From Dipetalonema caudispina (Eukaryota > Nematoda > Chromadorea > Rhabditida > Onchocercidae), in assembly GCA_013365325.1 (NCBI GenBank), contig JABVXV010000036.1, forward strand, positions 1 to 64,000: 64,000 nucleotides of DNA, written 5' to 3'. Shown one piece after another: positions 12,200 through 26,100 of the stretch (its first letter is position 1; each line of letters begins with the position of its first letter). The translations under genes were made by a program, and so were the position numbers. The notes beneath the pieces were generated by a model. The model worked only from the letters and a program-made list of their open reading frames with translations, ran no database searches and was not told the origin of the DNA.

Positions 12200-15100
12200 C
12201 TATACACTCACGGCTGAACGTTGGCAAGTTTGATCAGCTTCTTCCTTCAATGCCGTTGCCAGATTTTGTACTGTTGGCCAGTAACCAAGAGCAGAATTTA
12301 ACAGGTCTGCCGAAGGTAACGAGCCACCTTTCGACAACACCTGTAAAGAATACTAATGAAATTTCATTAATTAAAACCGCAGAGGCAGTATGTCGTTTTA
12401 TGCCATCTTTATTTAACACTAGAAGTTTCACTCTCATAAAACTAGTTATCGGTTGAAAACAGATAAACTGTCCGAACATAAACCGCAGCCTAGTAAGCCT
12501 TGAAATGAGGTTTAACATCTTAACCTCAAACTGCAATATTTTTCATCAAAACATGGTCATGATAATTTGTTCAAACTGTCCGACGAATGTGAAAATTTGA
12601 TAAATGAAAGCATTCGTCAAAAAACAGTAACCTTTGCCCACGCAAGACCGTTCTCCCTAGAAAATGGACAATCACGAAATCTGGTATTCCAAATCAACGA
12701 AGCTGTAGCTCTTGCTACCAGATAGGAATAGTACTTTGCACCATATGGAACCAAATGTGAAAATCTGAAAGTGGTGGTGAATAACAAAGCTTTTCTCGGC
12801 TCCAATCTCATCTCAAAAATTTTATCTGAAAGTGGAAATTTAAGAAAACTAACCGATGATGCCATGCGGAATTTGTCTCTTTCTTAACATTTGGAAAAAC
12901 TACTGACCAAATTGATGCATATAAATCGGCTGTTGAAACTCGACCATTCATTATACCTTCAGCGTTGCCACCGTGTGCTTCAAGATCAAAAAGACTATAC
13001 ACAGCCTGAAACAAGAAAAACATACTGTAGAATCAAGACTTAAAATAACCGCAGCTTTGAATGCTCAGCCATTAAGCAGTAAAACTTCGAAGTGGAAGAC
13101 ACCTGTTGCAACATTTCCAGAGATGTGAAAGCAAATCGTGATGTTATAAGGGAAGCAGCATCTTCGACACTTATTGGACGTCCGTGACTATCTTTCGCTA
13201 TTTCGCGCAAAACATCAATGTTATTAAAAAAATATTCCATCAGATTGGATGGGACTTCCGCCATATCAGTTGAACAACGAGTTCCTGGAAGTTTTTTGTT
13301 ATAAATTAAGAAGTGAAAATGAATTTAAAATCAAACGAACTTAAAACCTATTAATAATAAAGAAAGCAATTTTCGCATATTTCATTAAAATAATTTGTTA
13401 TAAACAGCGAAAACGAAGTTACCAGCGACATGTTGATACTGAGTGCGAGCAAGCATTGAATGCATCGCATGACCCATTTCGTGGAAAAAATTTTCAGCTT
13501 GATGGGAACTCAAAAAAATATTCTCAATGCTTTCCATTCCTTTCGTTAACGACAATGATAAAACAACGATTGGTGTTTGATACGAACCACCGTCTAACTG
13601 AATCATATGTATTTTAATTGAAACAGTAGTCAAAGTTCAATCACTATGCATAGAGCTCTTTAAAAGGCATTTGCAAGCTAAATACAATTGAGGAATAGCT
13701 TTCAGAAATCGGTTCATAATCCTAATAAACTCTAAGCTAGTTCCTCATGGTGATCAACAGACAAAAATATTCAATAGCATATTTGTAATCTTCCATGCAA
13801 TATGAAAAACTTCTTTCCTGAACTACATTAGCTTAAGAAAAAACTGTAAATTTTGCATATATGTTTAATTAGTCAGAAAAAAGAAGCAAACCTGCTTGGA
13901 GCAACGAACAGTGAAATGACAGTCGCTTGCTGTTTTTGTCTGTCGTTCTTGAATATCAATGTAAATCGTTCCCAAAAACTGGCTCTTGTCTTGAAAAACA
14001 TCCTATAACAGTAACAAAAAATACAGTCTGAAGTTCTTATTGCTTTGTAAATATGTTAAATAGTGACGCCTTACTCAAGAACCAAACAAGAGTTATATTC
14101 GAGAAGGCAGCCCACATTCTAGAACAAACCATATATTTTTATGGCTGATAAAGGAAAAAAAGTGAAAGAATTTGTACAATACTTATGAATTTATAAGGCC
14201 AGAAAATAACAACCCAGCAATGATGAAAAAACTAACAATCTTAATAACATTTCCTGGCCAAATTTCGCCAGCAGTAGGAGTCAGAAGTGAAAAAGAGACG
14301 TTGTACAATCGCTTTGTAATCAATTCGAATCCTCTTAGGAGATTGCTAAACGAGAAATATCTGAAATTAAAAACGCCGATGACTAAAATAATGTGAAATA
14401 GTACTAGATCTCGGTTCTGCATAACTAATCAGATTACTTACACAGATCCATCACATCAATTACATGCTTTACAAATCATTCGGATAGTTTAGGATAATTC
14501 TTTCTTTTATTAGAGTTAAAACAAATAAAGTAATAAGGTGTCTCTCAAATAAGATTTAATATTACCTGGAAAGATGCTGTAACTGACCAAAAGCATTCTC
14601 ACGATATACCATGCAAAGATAAGCTAAATCAGATTCGCATATATGTTCTCGCTTTGATTCAACCTGAGCTAAAACGTCAGCCAGTACGGCTAACTCCTGT
14701 TCGGCTGCTGGTTGACATGACTGTAGCACAAACGAAACAAATGATTTCAACGGTATATAATTAAACAAATAAGTAAATGTGGCGAAAACCCCAATATTTC
14801 AACAACCAAATATCTGAAGTAAAAATAGATCTACCACTTCTTTATCATTTAGCAATTCCCTTTTATCAGGGACGAATTTTAAGTACCAAAAATTAGTAGT
14901 AGCATTTGATGTGACTGATTAGCTAATAAGATAAACTTACTTTAATGACTTCAATCAAGAAGTCATGGGCGTTTTCGTATGAACCGAGCAATGAAGTCTG
15001 TTGAGCACGATGAGCATAAGATTGGTAGCCAGTAAGTCGAGCCAACAAATGTCGACAACTAATTAGATGACGCAAGCGCTTCTCCTACAAAATTTCCGGT

Positions 15101-17525
15101 TACTTTATCCTCATTTACCGAAATGTAAATTAAGCAAAAACGTTTGGCCTAAAGCTTCATTGCATAAATGAAATTTCAATTCGGCAGCTTCATAAAAGTC
15201 ATAGTTAAAAACCAGATAATTCAAACTACTAGAAATTTAATTGACAAATAAATGAAATGGAAAAGTTCAAAGTATGATACATCGGTTACAGTAAGGGAAA
15301 CCCAGAATGTTACAAGGCATACAGTTACGACATCATCAGGAGTCATGCTATTGAGATTGATAATAATGATAAAGTTGTATCAAATAAAAAAAATCAAACG
15401 TAGCAAGAAAATTACCGTACTTGCTCTTCATTGTATGAATAATAGGTAGCATAAGACCATTGCCTGGTAGCACGACTAACTGCAAGTGCATTTGGACTAT
15501 AGAGATGTCGTTTCACTCGATACATCTTACTATAAAATGGTGCAAGCGTAACGGGTAGTTCAGCACCATGAGTAAATTGTGAACCAACCATGAAAATCTC
15601 CTTGCTAAGCCTCACGTATTCACGTTTCTAAATCAGAACTTACTAACTCGTTGAAATATATACATCGTGCGTTGTTTATCTTCAATGCAGATTTTTTTGT
15701 TTTATCTAAAGCAAATTCCATAACATCTGGGAAACTTTTATTGTACCCCCAACAATAAGGTCAGGGGATCAATAGTGCATTCTAACCATGTCAAAGAATA
15801 TAACTTTTGCAAAGAAGCTTATCCTATAAAAAGGAGTTAGGAGAAATATACAATTGAGCGGTTTCATAATCAAAGTGACCTAGTGCAATATATATTTCAA
15901 AAGAATTTAATGCATTCGGATTCTTACCTGACTTTCAGCTAGACTGACACCAGCTTGCTCAAAATCATCGAGGAATAATAAAGCTGTGCGTTTATCAACA
16001 TCTGTTAAAGAACTACTCTCTGCTTCTAACGAGTCTTTCAATGCCTTGTACAAATCATATCTGGTATTTAAACTGAAAACAATGAAATTGTAATTGCAGG
16101 AATTAAAAGCAAAAGAACTGTAAAAAGAAAAAGATTCAGGAAAATGGAAGCAAATGAAGGTTTTTGCAGTAAATTTAAGTAGTACCTTTCTACAAGTTCA
16201 GTGAAATCTCTCATGCTTTCTTGCGCAGCTAAACTAAATTCTTTAACCGAATGCATATTCCGAACACACTCAGCCTGAAAATGTGCAAATGAAAGAAATT
16301 TATGCTAATAAAATTAATATACTTACATATCATTATTTTCATTTTTCTTCTGACAATGTTGTTAAAAGATAAGAGTGACTTCCAGCCTTTTCATTATCTT
16401 TCCAGTTTTGTCTTGACAACTTGAAAGACCTAAGCGTATACGCATATGTGAGTTTTGCGAATATTTGTAATATAATAAATAAAAATTTCTGTATATGAAT
16501 AAAACATATTCCAACAAAGAAGGCATAAAGCCCATAGTATAAACTAAACCAGGCACAAACAGTCAAAGTTTTTACACCTATCAAAGAAGAATAAAATCAA
16601 TACCTCAATATTTTAACTGCAAAGTTTTTATAAATTTAATTCCAGTGCAAAAAACGAAACGTTGAGACAAACAACAGGACTCACCAAATCCGCAGCACTA
16701 CATATTTCATTTGATAAGTCGTCAAAAACTTCAACAACTTTTTTGTCACATTTTCGACTGACGATCTACAAGAATATTTCCCAATAGGCAAAATACTTTG
16801 TCTTTCACTATTATAAGTTTTCCAGAAAGACAACTGTTGTTTTAAAACCATTGTTCACACCCGTCCGAGAGAGGATAACAGTATCAGCCGTCAAATTAAT
16901 TGGTTATGTTAGTAATTAAACTATCAGTGGTTAACCTAATAATATCAATAAGTAAGAAAGAGAAATTGAACTTTTTAGTTTTATCCAAAATGCTTCAAAT
17001 AAACCAAGCATTAAATACTTCACTGACATTGGGAACTTCTGTGAACAAAACAATAATCAGGAAAAAACTTTTACCTTATCAACCAATTCAAGGGAGCGCC
17101 TTCTAACTTTTTCATTGAGTAGTTTGAATCCGGATGGATATTTCAACAATTTCTCGCCAAAGAGTCCCTTAAGTAAAATGATTTAAGTATTCTTAAGTGA
17201 ATATGTCTTTAAAAATAACACAGTTTTTGAAAAAACTTTTCCAGATCTTGAATAATGCTCAGCATTATTTACTCGTTAACATGGTCCACTGCATATGAAG
17301 TGTACTTTCGCTTCTCTTTCCTTCCTTTACTAACCTCATGCTAATCACTAAATATTAACGAATAAATAAACAATTTCATAATTCACATTGGAATGTAAAC
17401 ATATTACAAAACTAAAATTTCCATAAATTGAAAACCTTTTCGGGTGTACAACTATCCAGCTGTAAGTATCGTAATGAATTACGCAAACTGGAAGAGCATG
17501 ATCTTAAAACGGAAGTTCGCGACAT
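12200..17525 (-). CDS. mipep: Mitochondrial intermediate peptidase (M3 zinc metalloprotease)
   Basis: Removes an octapeptide from imported mitochondrial precursors after the processing peptidase has cut, acting in the matrix. Fifteen exons: 17525-17436, 17167-17075, 16765-16685, 16274-16186, 16072-15928, 15627-15421, 15084-14941, 14720-14566,14360-14237, 14002-13892, 13597-13423, 13284-13103, 13005-12854, 12764-12632, 12340-12200; all phases agree and give 673 residues (human about 713). Exon 1 encodes an Arg/Ser-rich presequence ([16 protein letters not shown]). GLFGEKLL starts the mature-like region. The zinc motif HEMGH lies at residues 452-456 (HEMGHAMHS), and the third ligand Glu is in [11 protein letters not shown]. 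It lies downstream of CSN6 on the same strand. The stop codon overlaps a donor-like GTGAGT, but no phase-compatible further exon was seen. Confidence 0.95.
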
Positions 17526-17539
17526 TAGTGGTTTGTTCC

Positions 17540-17542
17540 CTA
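17540..17542 (-). promoter_or_regulatory. Trans-splice acceptor of the peptidase gene
   Basis: On the minus strand, atttctag ends 14 bases before the peptidase ATG (17525). With the CSN6 stop about 760 bases upstream, this fits a downstream operon gene given a spliced leader. Confidence 0.5.
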
Positions 17543-18304
17543 GAAATATAAAATTGTATGAAGCCAGGAAACAGAATTTCAGTTCCCATCTAGGAACATT
17601 TCATCTTGCGGTACAAGAATTATGCAAGTGAATTAAATATTCATGAATAAACTCATTCTATACTACTATCAAAAAGAACAATTCTTCAGAAATGATTCTA
17701 TTGAGGTATTCCTACAAGTAAAATCTATCACAATTGACAGAACTTGACAACAGGAAATAAGTAGGAGACTTTGAAAGTCTTAATCGTGAAATCCCACAGA
17801 TTCCATTTCATATGCAACTTAACTGATGAACCAACAATTTATTAGTAATGAAGCAATTGAAAACGAAACTTTAGAACAAAAAATGTTAAAAAAATAACTA
17901 TATACAGTTATCAACAACAAGGTACAAGCATTTAATGGCTAACCAAATTTAATATCACCAATAAATCACTTTTATGTAAATACCGTTAAGTCGGTAAAAT
18001 TATTGAAAAAAGTTTTTGCACTATAGGAGAACAAGAAAACCGACGATAGCACCGGATTCCAGAGCTTTTATTATAGTTTAATTAAAATCAAGATTTAAAT
18101 CAAAAATTTGGAGAACCTTTCAGATATATCGCGCTAGTCGGACGATCCCAGAAAACTTGGAAAAACAGATTAAATTCAAGGAAGATGTAAATATAAAATT
18201 TTAATGCTGTATTGTCACTGTAAGTCTGGAAATTCCCAAATTTGTAAAAGAGTATCACATTCCTAACAAGAAATAATTTTGGTTCGAGGCCTCAAAGTAT
18301 GGAA
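17543..18304 (-). other. Spacer between CSN6 and peptidase genes
   Basis: About 760 bp of AT-rich sequence without recognisable coding exons. If the two genes form an operon, it holds the CSN6 3' end and the outron of the peptidase gene. No clear polyadenylation or U-rich element was pinned down. Confidence 0.5.
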
Positions 18305-20565
18305 TCAAACAGCTGGAAAAGGACGTGCTCGTCTACCAGAAGCAAGCAACCACGTTTGTCTTTCCATTGACATTATATTCATCTTTGTTACTAACTGAAA
18401 TAGTATAGTTATATTCAGACCTGATGCAAGTGTAGTTAAAGAAAAATTCCGTTTGAATTAATGACAACGTATATTTCCCTTCTCTTTACATGATTCGTCC
18501 CTCTCTCACCTTCTCATATACATGGCTTACTTTTTCCGTAGGAAAGCTGTAAAAATTTTAAAGTGAAGATACTCACATCATTAAGCGTTCCACAAGTTTT
18601 TGCAAGAGCTGCCACAAGCGAAGTCATTTTGACCTCCAGGCATTGCTGAAATAGTGGGGAATATTCACTCATGATTCCGCAAACAAAAATTTGCACTAAG
18701 TTATGAAGTACTTTCCGTTTTGGGCAAAACACTCTTAGAACTTACTAAACCTTCTCGATAGAAAAACTTACATTTTTATATTGTTGTAAGAATTTGTCCG
18801 AACCCATAACTGGTACTCGACGTACTAACTGAGCAATTTCTCGTATAATAGCTTCATCGCGTGGTAATTCACCTTTACGAACTGCCTGAAGTAGTGATTG
18901 TATAATTCCTTACAGCAATCCTACTTTTCTAATGATCCCTTCTTTATGAAATGCTTACCCGTACTTGTGGATTACCACTATTTCCCGCCAAAAAATGTAT
19001 AGTGTAGCACAACAAAATGTGAATTAAGCATAGAGCAGAAGATCAATATCGAACGATATCAATAACGCGAGCTTCAGCAAAAAAAATTCTTTGAAAAAAT
19101 TGATGAACACAGGACTTTTTGCTTCCAATCTTTTATTTTCTACATCTAATTCAAAACATTTCTACACTTCAATTAAAACTAATTTAACTAACTATTAAAT
19201 AATCGTAAATAAGTTCCAGTCGTGATTGTAGCATATTTATGGCACCCAACTGCCCAGCAATTTGTTTATTTGTGGAAGATATGGTGTTTGCTGAAACAGT
19301 TGAAATCTGAGCAACATGTTCAATTCCAATACGTTCGGCTTGTTCACTGGCTAACGACCAGCTAACTGAATGCCAAACTACTGAACCTGGACTGCTTGTT
19401 GATAAGCCGGTAGTGGACACAGACTCATAGATTGCCACTGGTAACTGTAAATAAGCAAATATTCCTTATAGCTCAATAGGCAAAATATATTCTTTCTTCG
19501 CAGCTTTCTATAAATTTGAAACAGAGCAACAGTTTTCATACGACAAGCTAGCAAAACTGTTTATCGTCCTGTCATTTTTTCTCTACAGATGAACTAAAGA
19601 AATCGATCAAATACTGTCAATTATAGAAACTCAAATGCGATCTCTAGAATTGATACCTTATTGCCCGGTGGTGCTTTTGGATCAAGCTTCACCAGAATTG
19701 GTGATTCATGTATGACGGAGAATTGCTGATGCACCTCCCAATCTGCCAGTGTTGGCGTTGTGCCTCCAACAGTATACCAACCAACATAATCCAAATCATG
19801 AAATACTTCTTGATCTGAAAATAAATACACAAAAATATATCAGAAAAAATAGTCAGAATAGTGAAAAACTCAAAACTGAAATATTTCGTCTACATTGAAC
19901 TTACAGGATGCATGTTAAACTAAACAAGTACACTAAGATATTCACTTCTACTGAGTTGTTGTTACAAAAACTGTATAACTATTAGTATTTGCAGACGAAT
20001 TCCACAAAAAACACTGAAGGAAAAAACATACAAAAAACATTCAACAACAAATGCGATTCTTTTTGTTCAAATCCGCATGAGAATTGAATGAAACGGATTA
20101 AATATACGGTAGGAACGAGAATAGTGCATAAGGAAAAAAGCCTTACATTGCTGTTCTCGAGTAGAAAGAAAGCCTGTGTCAATAACTGCATAACCCTTTC
20201 CTTCATCACTCCATTTTACCTCGAAGCTATTCATCATTTCAACATGCCTTCCAGACTGTTTTCCAAGTATTGCACCAAAAACCTGCATCCAAAATAATCT
20301 TCAACATAATACCACAAGGTAAGAAAAATCATTAAAGTTAGTAATTTCTATATATAATGCCGAATAAATAAACTATCGAGCTATAAGAAATGACTTAAAA
20401 TTTGACCTCGAAAGGTTTTCCATCATTCTGTTGCGCACTTATTCGAGTTACATGTTCCGATATATTCATTATAACCAATGGATGTAACGAAACAGTAATG
20501 GCACTAGTCAACTCACTATGTCCAACCGATTTATTATCATCTTCCGATGTCGATAGATCCATCAT
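18305..20565 (-). CDS. csn-6: COP9 signalosome subunit 6 (MPN-domain protein)
   Basis: Non-catalytic MPN subunit of the COP9 signalosome, which removes NEDD8 from cullins and so controls cullin-RING ubiquitin ligases. Seven exons: 20565-20407, 20282-20147, 19814-19657, 19444-19193, 18885-18772, 18645-18577, 18394-18305; 325 residues, close to human CSN6 (327). The MPN domain spans roughly residues 24-160 (VFGAILGKQSGRHVEMMNSF, then DYVGWYTVGG) and lacks the JAMM metal ligands, as expected for CSN6. The C-terminal helical part includes VPVMGSDKFLQQY and AKTCGTLND. The last exon (LVTKMNIMSMERQ...RRARPF) aligns by eye with the conserved C-terminal tail. A tttcaag acceptor lies 17 bases before the ATG. 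Followed by the mitochondrial peptidase gene on the same strand. Confidence 0.93.
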
Positions 20566-20582
20566 CAGTAAATGATCAAGTG

Positions 20583-20588
20583 CTTGAA
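20583..20588 (-). promoter_or_regulatory. Likely trans-splice acceptor of CSN6
   Basis: The sequence tttcaag on the minus strand ends at 20583, 17 bases before the CSN6 ATG. No coding exon is visible upstream, so it is more likely a spliced-leader acceptor than a cis acceptor. Confidence 0.45.
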
Positions 20589-21610
20589 ACCGATAAATTA
20601 TAACAAAAATTTCATTAATAACACTTTATGCTTAATTATTTCGATAAAGCTGTGATTGTTAAGCTAAAATGAAGCACTGGACAACCAAGTTGTGTTCAAT
20701 TTTCCGTAACAGTGCTAATTTCTCTATCCATCCTTGAGACATTCCTCTCGTAAAAAACAGAAAGTTCCCAGGATGTGTAATAGAAGTGACCTTTGAACCT
20801 ACCAAACAAGTAAACGCCACAATTACAACCCAATCACTTCAACAAATCCAACCAAAAATGACAAAATTAATGCGGCCCTGATCGGTCATACGGCTATCTC
20901 AAGCTTAAAAAAAATTTTTAATCAGCGATAATATTACGATGATTTATTTTTTTTAAGATGACTAAAATTTAAAAATTCATTTAAATTACTCTGTAAAATC
21001 TTAATATAACCTCTTTGGAAAACATTCAAGGCACATAAAATATTACATCAATTTTCCGAGAGATTGTTTTTATAAAACTTCAAATTAATGTTGAGTACGA
21101 AGGAAACTCCTTGAAGTTGAAGCAGTCTGACTTCCTTATCAGCTTTTAATGCTTGTTTATAACAAAAATAGCCAACTTAACTCAGCATAACCTCGATTAT
21201 TTAAATATTTATCACCATTTGTCAAATCATTCCTTGCAGTCATTCTACTTATTGATCTCTCCATCCAATTTTAATTATTATTCATCTTTCTTATCTCTAC
21301 CATTTTTTTTTTTTTTTTTTTTGAATTGAAATTTCCATCTTCAATTATTTCATTCAATGTATGCAGAAAATATTTTGAATCATTTTTTTGAAAATTTTTT
21401 CACTTATAAGATCTACAAATGAATCCATTATAACATTGAAAAAATTAAATTATTTGTTAAATAGCATATTTCACATATCATTTGTAATATTTTAGATGTC
21501 ACAAAAAATATACAAATTAATTGTTACTTTGTTTTAATTGTTCAATTGTTGGTTACTTGAAATGGACGATTTTATATTACATTATTGCAATAATTCACTG
21601 TTCAAATTTA

Positions 21611-21886
21611 AATTAGCAAGTATTATTTTCAATGATATAATTAATGATTCCATTTAAATTATCAAGTATTGTTTTCAATGATATAATTAATGATTCCATT
21701 TAAATTAGCAAGTATTGTTTTCAATGATATAATTAATGATTCTATTTAAATTATCAAGTATTGTTTTCAATGATATAATTAATGATTCTATTTAAATTAT
21801 CAAGTATTGTTTTCAATGATATAATTAATGATTCTATTTAAATTATCAAGTATTGTTTTCAATGATATAATTAATGATTCCATATC
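21611..21886. repeat. 46-bp minisatellite, six copies
   Basis: The unit contains caagtattgttttcaatgat and recurs with starts of the caag motif at 21617, 21663, 21709, 21755, 21801 and 21847, an exact 46-bp period. Units differ at only a few positions (for example ttagcaag versus ttatcaag). No coding potential. Confidence 0.9.
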
Positions 21887-23040
21887 GAATTTTTCGACAT
21901 GAATTAATGTTTGTTTATGAAATGAATTAAATGTGACCCTTTCTTAACTTTCAATCTTTTCTTTACTAAATAATAGTTTGTTATGTTTGATTAATGGATA
22001 ACATTTGACATTTACATTCAATTTATATGTTTACGATTTTATGCGCTTTTTTATTTTTTTTTTTACTATTGTTTTTCCTTCTAACAACTCGTTCTTTTAA
22101 AATTTAATTTGTTTTGTTCTCAATGAATCAATTCATCTATTATTTATATTTATATTTTCCGGTTCATCTCTTAAATTTTTCCGGATTATGATTGATTAAG
22201 ATTTGAGGTTATTTGTTAGAATATAGTGCATAGGAAGCTTACATTCATGGTTATACTAAAAAGGAAGAAATAAAAGCAAAAATTGCAAAAATCTTTGTAG
22301 TAACAATGACCCCAAACAAATCTCTCCATTGTAAGGTTAAAAAAAGGTATAATCAATTAAAAGATACTGATTAATCATCTTCACAAAAAACGACATTTTA
22401 TGCGATCTTTTAAAAGTCTTACAATATTTCTGGTAGAATTTTTTTTCAAAAAGTTTATAGCTTTTCATTTTTTTCTTTTTTTTTTTAACCTTTAATTTTT
22501 CTATGAATTTTTGATTACGACAAAAAAAAAAAAGGAAAAAAAGAAATGGTAAAAATGCGAAATATGATCCATAAGCTGTTAAGGTCAAAACAGTTGTGTC
22601 CTGCATTTTTTGTGAGACATTTTAGATGAAACAAATGATCGAAGAAGCTAACAATTTGAGTGTAAAAAAATAAGCAAACCCATTAAAAAAAAAAAAAGTG
22701 AAAATGATTGGATAGTATTTTATAATGAGATTTGAAGAAAAATCCTCCAAAAATGCATCAAAATTTTAGCTAATAAATCAATCCAATTTATTACAAAATC
22801 AAAAATTAAATTTCTTTTTTGTTAAAATTTTCAAAAATTTAATTTTTACAAATAAACATTTCAACAAGTAAATTAGTATTGCGCATACAAAATGAAAAAC
22901 AAAAAAAAAAAAAAAAAAAAAAAAAGATTAAATTTGGCCAATAATTAAACATTTTGTTTTCTTTCATTCCACAAAAGATTGGTTTTTAGTAATAGACACT
23001 TTTTGTTTACAAACCCGCTTTTTCTTCATTTATATTTAAA

Positions 23041-23148
23041 ACACAAATAGACAGACTGACACACACACAGACACACACAGACACACAGACACAGACACAC
23101 ACAGGCACAGACACACACAGACACTGACACACACACACACACACATAA
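23041..23148. repeat. CA-rich microsatellite
   Basis: Imperfect (CA)n with interspersed GA steps (acacagacac). The frames read from it on the minus strand (Cys/Val repeats) are artefacts of the repeat. Confidence 0.9.
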
Positions 23149-26100
23149 ATATCTACATACATATAAGTGTTTGTGTTCATCAGGGAGTGGTAATCGTTTT
23201 TTCTTTTTTTCATTTTTCATTTTTTTTTTTTTTTTTTTTTTTGTTGTTCTTAGAAGAAAAATGACATAAAAATATTTGGCTGGTAGTACCAGCCAAGTTA
23301 AAAGCTTTCTGTTAACTTCAAATTTTGAAATTAATATTTACTAACCAAATGAATTAAAATTATTGGATGGAAATTTCAGTGTAGACTAAAAAATATTTAT
23401 TAGAGCCAAAAAAAAAAAAAAAGTAATGCTAAATTTTATCATTCATTTTACATTCTCTATAGCTTTAATGAAAATTTTATCAGTGCTGTTATCAGTGAGA
23501 AAGATGTATTATTGGTTGAAAAGAAGAAATTTTTATTTTCCTCTTATCATTTCAACGATTTGTTTAGTGTACAAGGATGAATTTGAAAATATGATTATTA
23601 TTATTATTCATTTAAAATAATAATAATTATTTCTTTAGTAAGGATTAAATTAGGACTAAAAATTAAGTAATTAATTGCTTTTTATCTGTAAAAGATTGAC
23701 TTATCATTTATAAGTATCATTTATGATCGTTAATTAATTTGAACTTTGCTTCTTTTTTTTTCCATTCTCTCTCTTTCTTCCTTTTTTTTTTTTGCTTCAT
23801 TTACTGCCATTTATTCATTTCAAGTTCTGTTTTATCTTGAAAATTTAATGTTAAAATTGATGGAAAAGTAAAATTTATTTTTCATTGATTTTTAGTTTTT
23901 AATCAGTCATACAAAAATATCTGATCAACAAAATAACAACAACTGATAGTTTGACACTTTTTTTTTTCCGCGTTAATTGTTGTGACTTTTTTTTCTTTAA
24001 ATTTTCATAAAATGTAAAAAATCATTCTTTTTTTGGATGAAATGAAATATGAATATTAACTTAATGAATATTTCATTAATTCATTATCATTTCAATCATT
24101 TTGATAATTCATTCACTACGGTATACTTTTCACAAATATGACTAATTAAGAGAAGATTAGCATTAAGTCTTATCATAAATATTGAAGTTGTAATAAATTT
24201 ATTATTAAAATTTCGATCAATTATTTTTCATCTTTTTTTTTTTTTTAGTATTAACAAAAAATAGAAATAGTATAAATAATTGAGTAAATGTAAGCTAATT
24301 AATTTCATTACTATTAGTTAAAATTGAAAAATTTTTTTTAAAATAATATGAGCAATTGCATACATAATTTGTAGCATAGAATAAATATGTTAGAAAAATT
24401 GAAATCAAAAGAGAAAAATCGATGATAATTTTGTTAAATGAGCAGATGACATGTGACTATTAACTACTAGTAGTAATATTATTGATGTATTTGCTAGACA
24501 AACACTTTTCATTTATTTTGTTCACCTTTATAAGCCTAGTTTATAAGCTATTCTTTTATCACATTGAAAATCTCCTAGGCTTTTGGCTTTTCTAACCTTT
24601 CATAGCAACCATGTTAGATATATAGCTAGAGCAATTTAATAGATTTTTACAATTTTTATTCTTTAATAAAATTTTTATAATTTTCTAATTTTATTACTTA
24701 AATCGTTATATTCAGTACAAAAAAAAAGCCTGCTAATATAACTACTTTATTTCAATAATTAGCTAAAAATTAATTTTTACGAAGAAAGAAAAGAAATTAT
24801 TCATACATTTAAACTATACAACGTATTTATCGAATTTTAGCTAAATTTTTATTCAATCTTTCTTTTTTTTTTTTTTTACTTTTCATTTTTCGTTGACTAA
24901 ATTTTGAAAGCTTTCAAAAGTTAGCATATTTCAATGGTATCGAAACTTAAGCATTGCATGATTAAGATTTAAATTAATTTTTTTTTTTTTTTCATACGGA
25001 GAGGGATAAACGAAACGGAAGATAAGAATAATTAGTGATGTCAATAAGAATATCCGATTAGTTAAAAAAAAAAAAAATATATGTATGATGCAGTAATTAG
25101 CATTTTAAACAAGCAATTTTAAATTAGGTTATTTCTAATTATTAATTACGATTTTAATCTTTTTTTTTTTTACTTTTAGGATTTCGAAAATTTGTTCAGT
25201 TTGCTTGCTGTTATTAACGAAGCTATTGTAAATTTTATAAATGAAAAATGATTTAAATTTTTCCCGAACATTTTTGTTTTATTTTTACTTCTCGAGGAGA
25301 ATAATTTCTTCATATGACTGTTTCGAAATTATTCCAATTGAAACATCTCTGAATTGTTTTGTTTTGATTCGTTTTCAAATTAAAATATCAATGTTTAAAC
25401 CTTTCAATTTATTACACTTACACTATTCTATTCCAATGTTATATTTCATTTGGAAGTTTGGATTTTGTTTATGAATAATGTTTTTTTTAGGTTTACATTA
25501 AAATGAAAATTTGTTTTGCACATCGAATAATGGGAAATAATGAAAATGGCATATGGAAGTTTCAAAAAATTGATATTTTAATTTTACGAGGATAATTTAC
25601 GTACAAATAATACACAAATCAATTTATTGCTCTTTAGATTGCTAATAGATAAGATTTTTGAGAATAGGCCTTTTTGTTTTCTTTTTTCTTTTTTCTTTTT
25701 TTTTTTTTTTTTAAGATCTTAATCGTCAAAAGCATAGGTTTATTGACATTTTGACAAATATTAATAGCTTAATTAAATTAGTTTTAACAATTTTTAAGAT
25801 AGTTATTGTTCAAAATCTAAAGACTATAGCCAGGCATCAATAATTATTTTTCAATAGAATGAAAAAATATTAATCGAGGCGTTACGTAATTTCGCTTGGG
25901 AATAATAATTATTCATTATCAAATTACCTATTACATTACCTCTTTGCCAATCATTATCAAATTCATCCAAATTTAATTCTTTACAAAATTACGAAATTTA
26001 CTGGACGTAATATTTTTTCCGATTAAAAGAAATTCTTTTTTTTTTTATTTGCATATTTAGAACCTGTTACTGTGATTTTTTAAAATTATTTTTAAAGTAT

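Noticed and set aside
12200..12207. Extension of the peptidase past its stop, because the stop overlaps a donor-like GTGAGT
   Set aside because: No phase-compatible exon with family similarity was found downstream; the present length fits the family.
18514..18576. CSN6 reading through after TLND into a short tail ending at 18514, or a 30-nt intron there
   Set aside because: The site is a good GTGAGT donor, 30 nt is too short for an intron, and the exon at 18394-18305 restores the conserved CSN6 C-terminus in phase.
23007..23220. Cys/Val-repeat frames on the minus strand
   Set aside because: Direct translation of the CA microsatellite.
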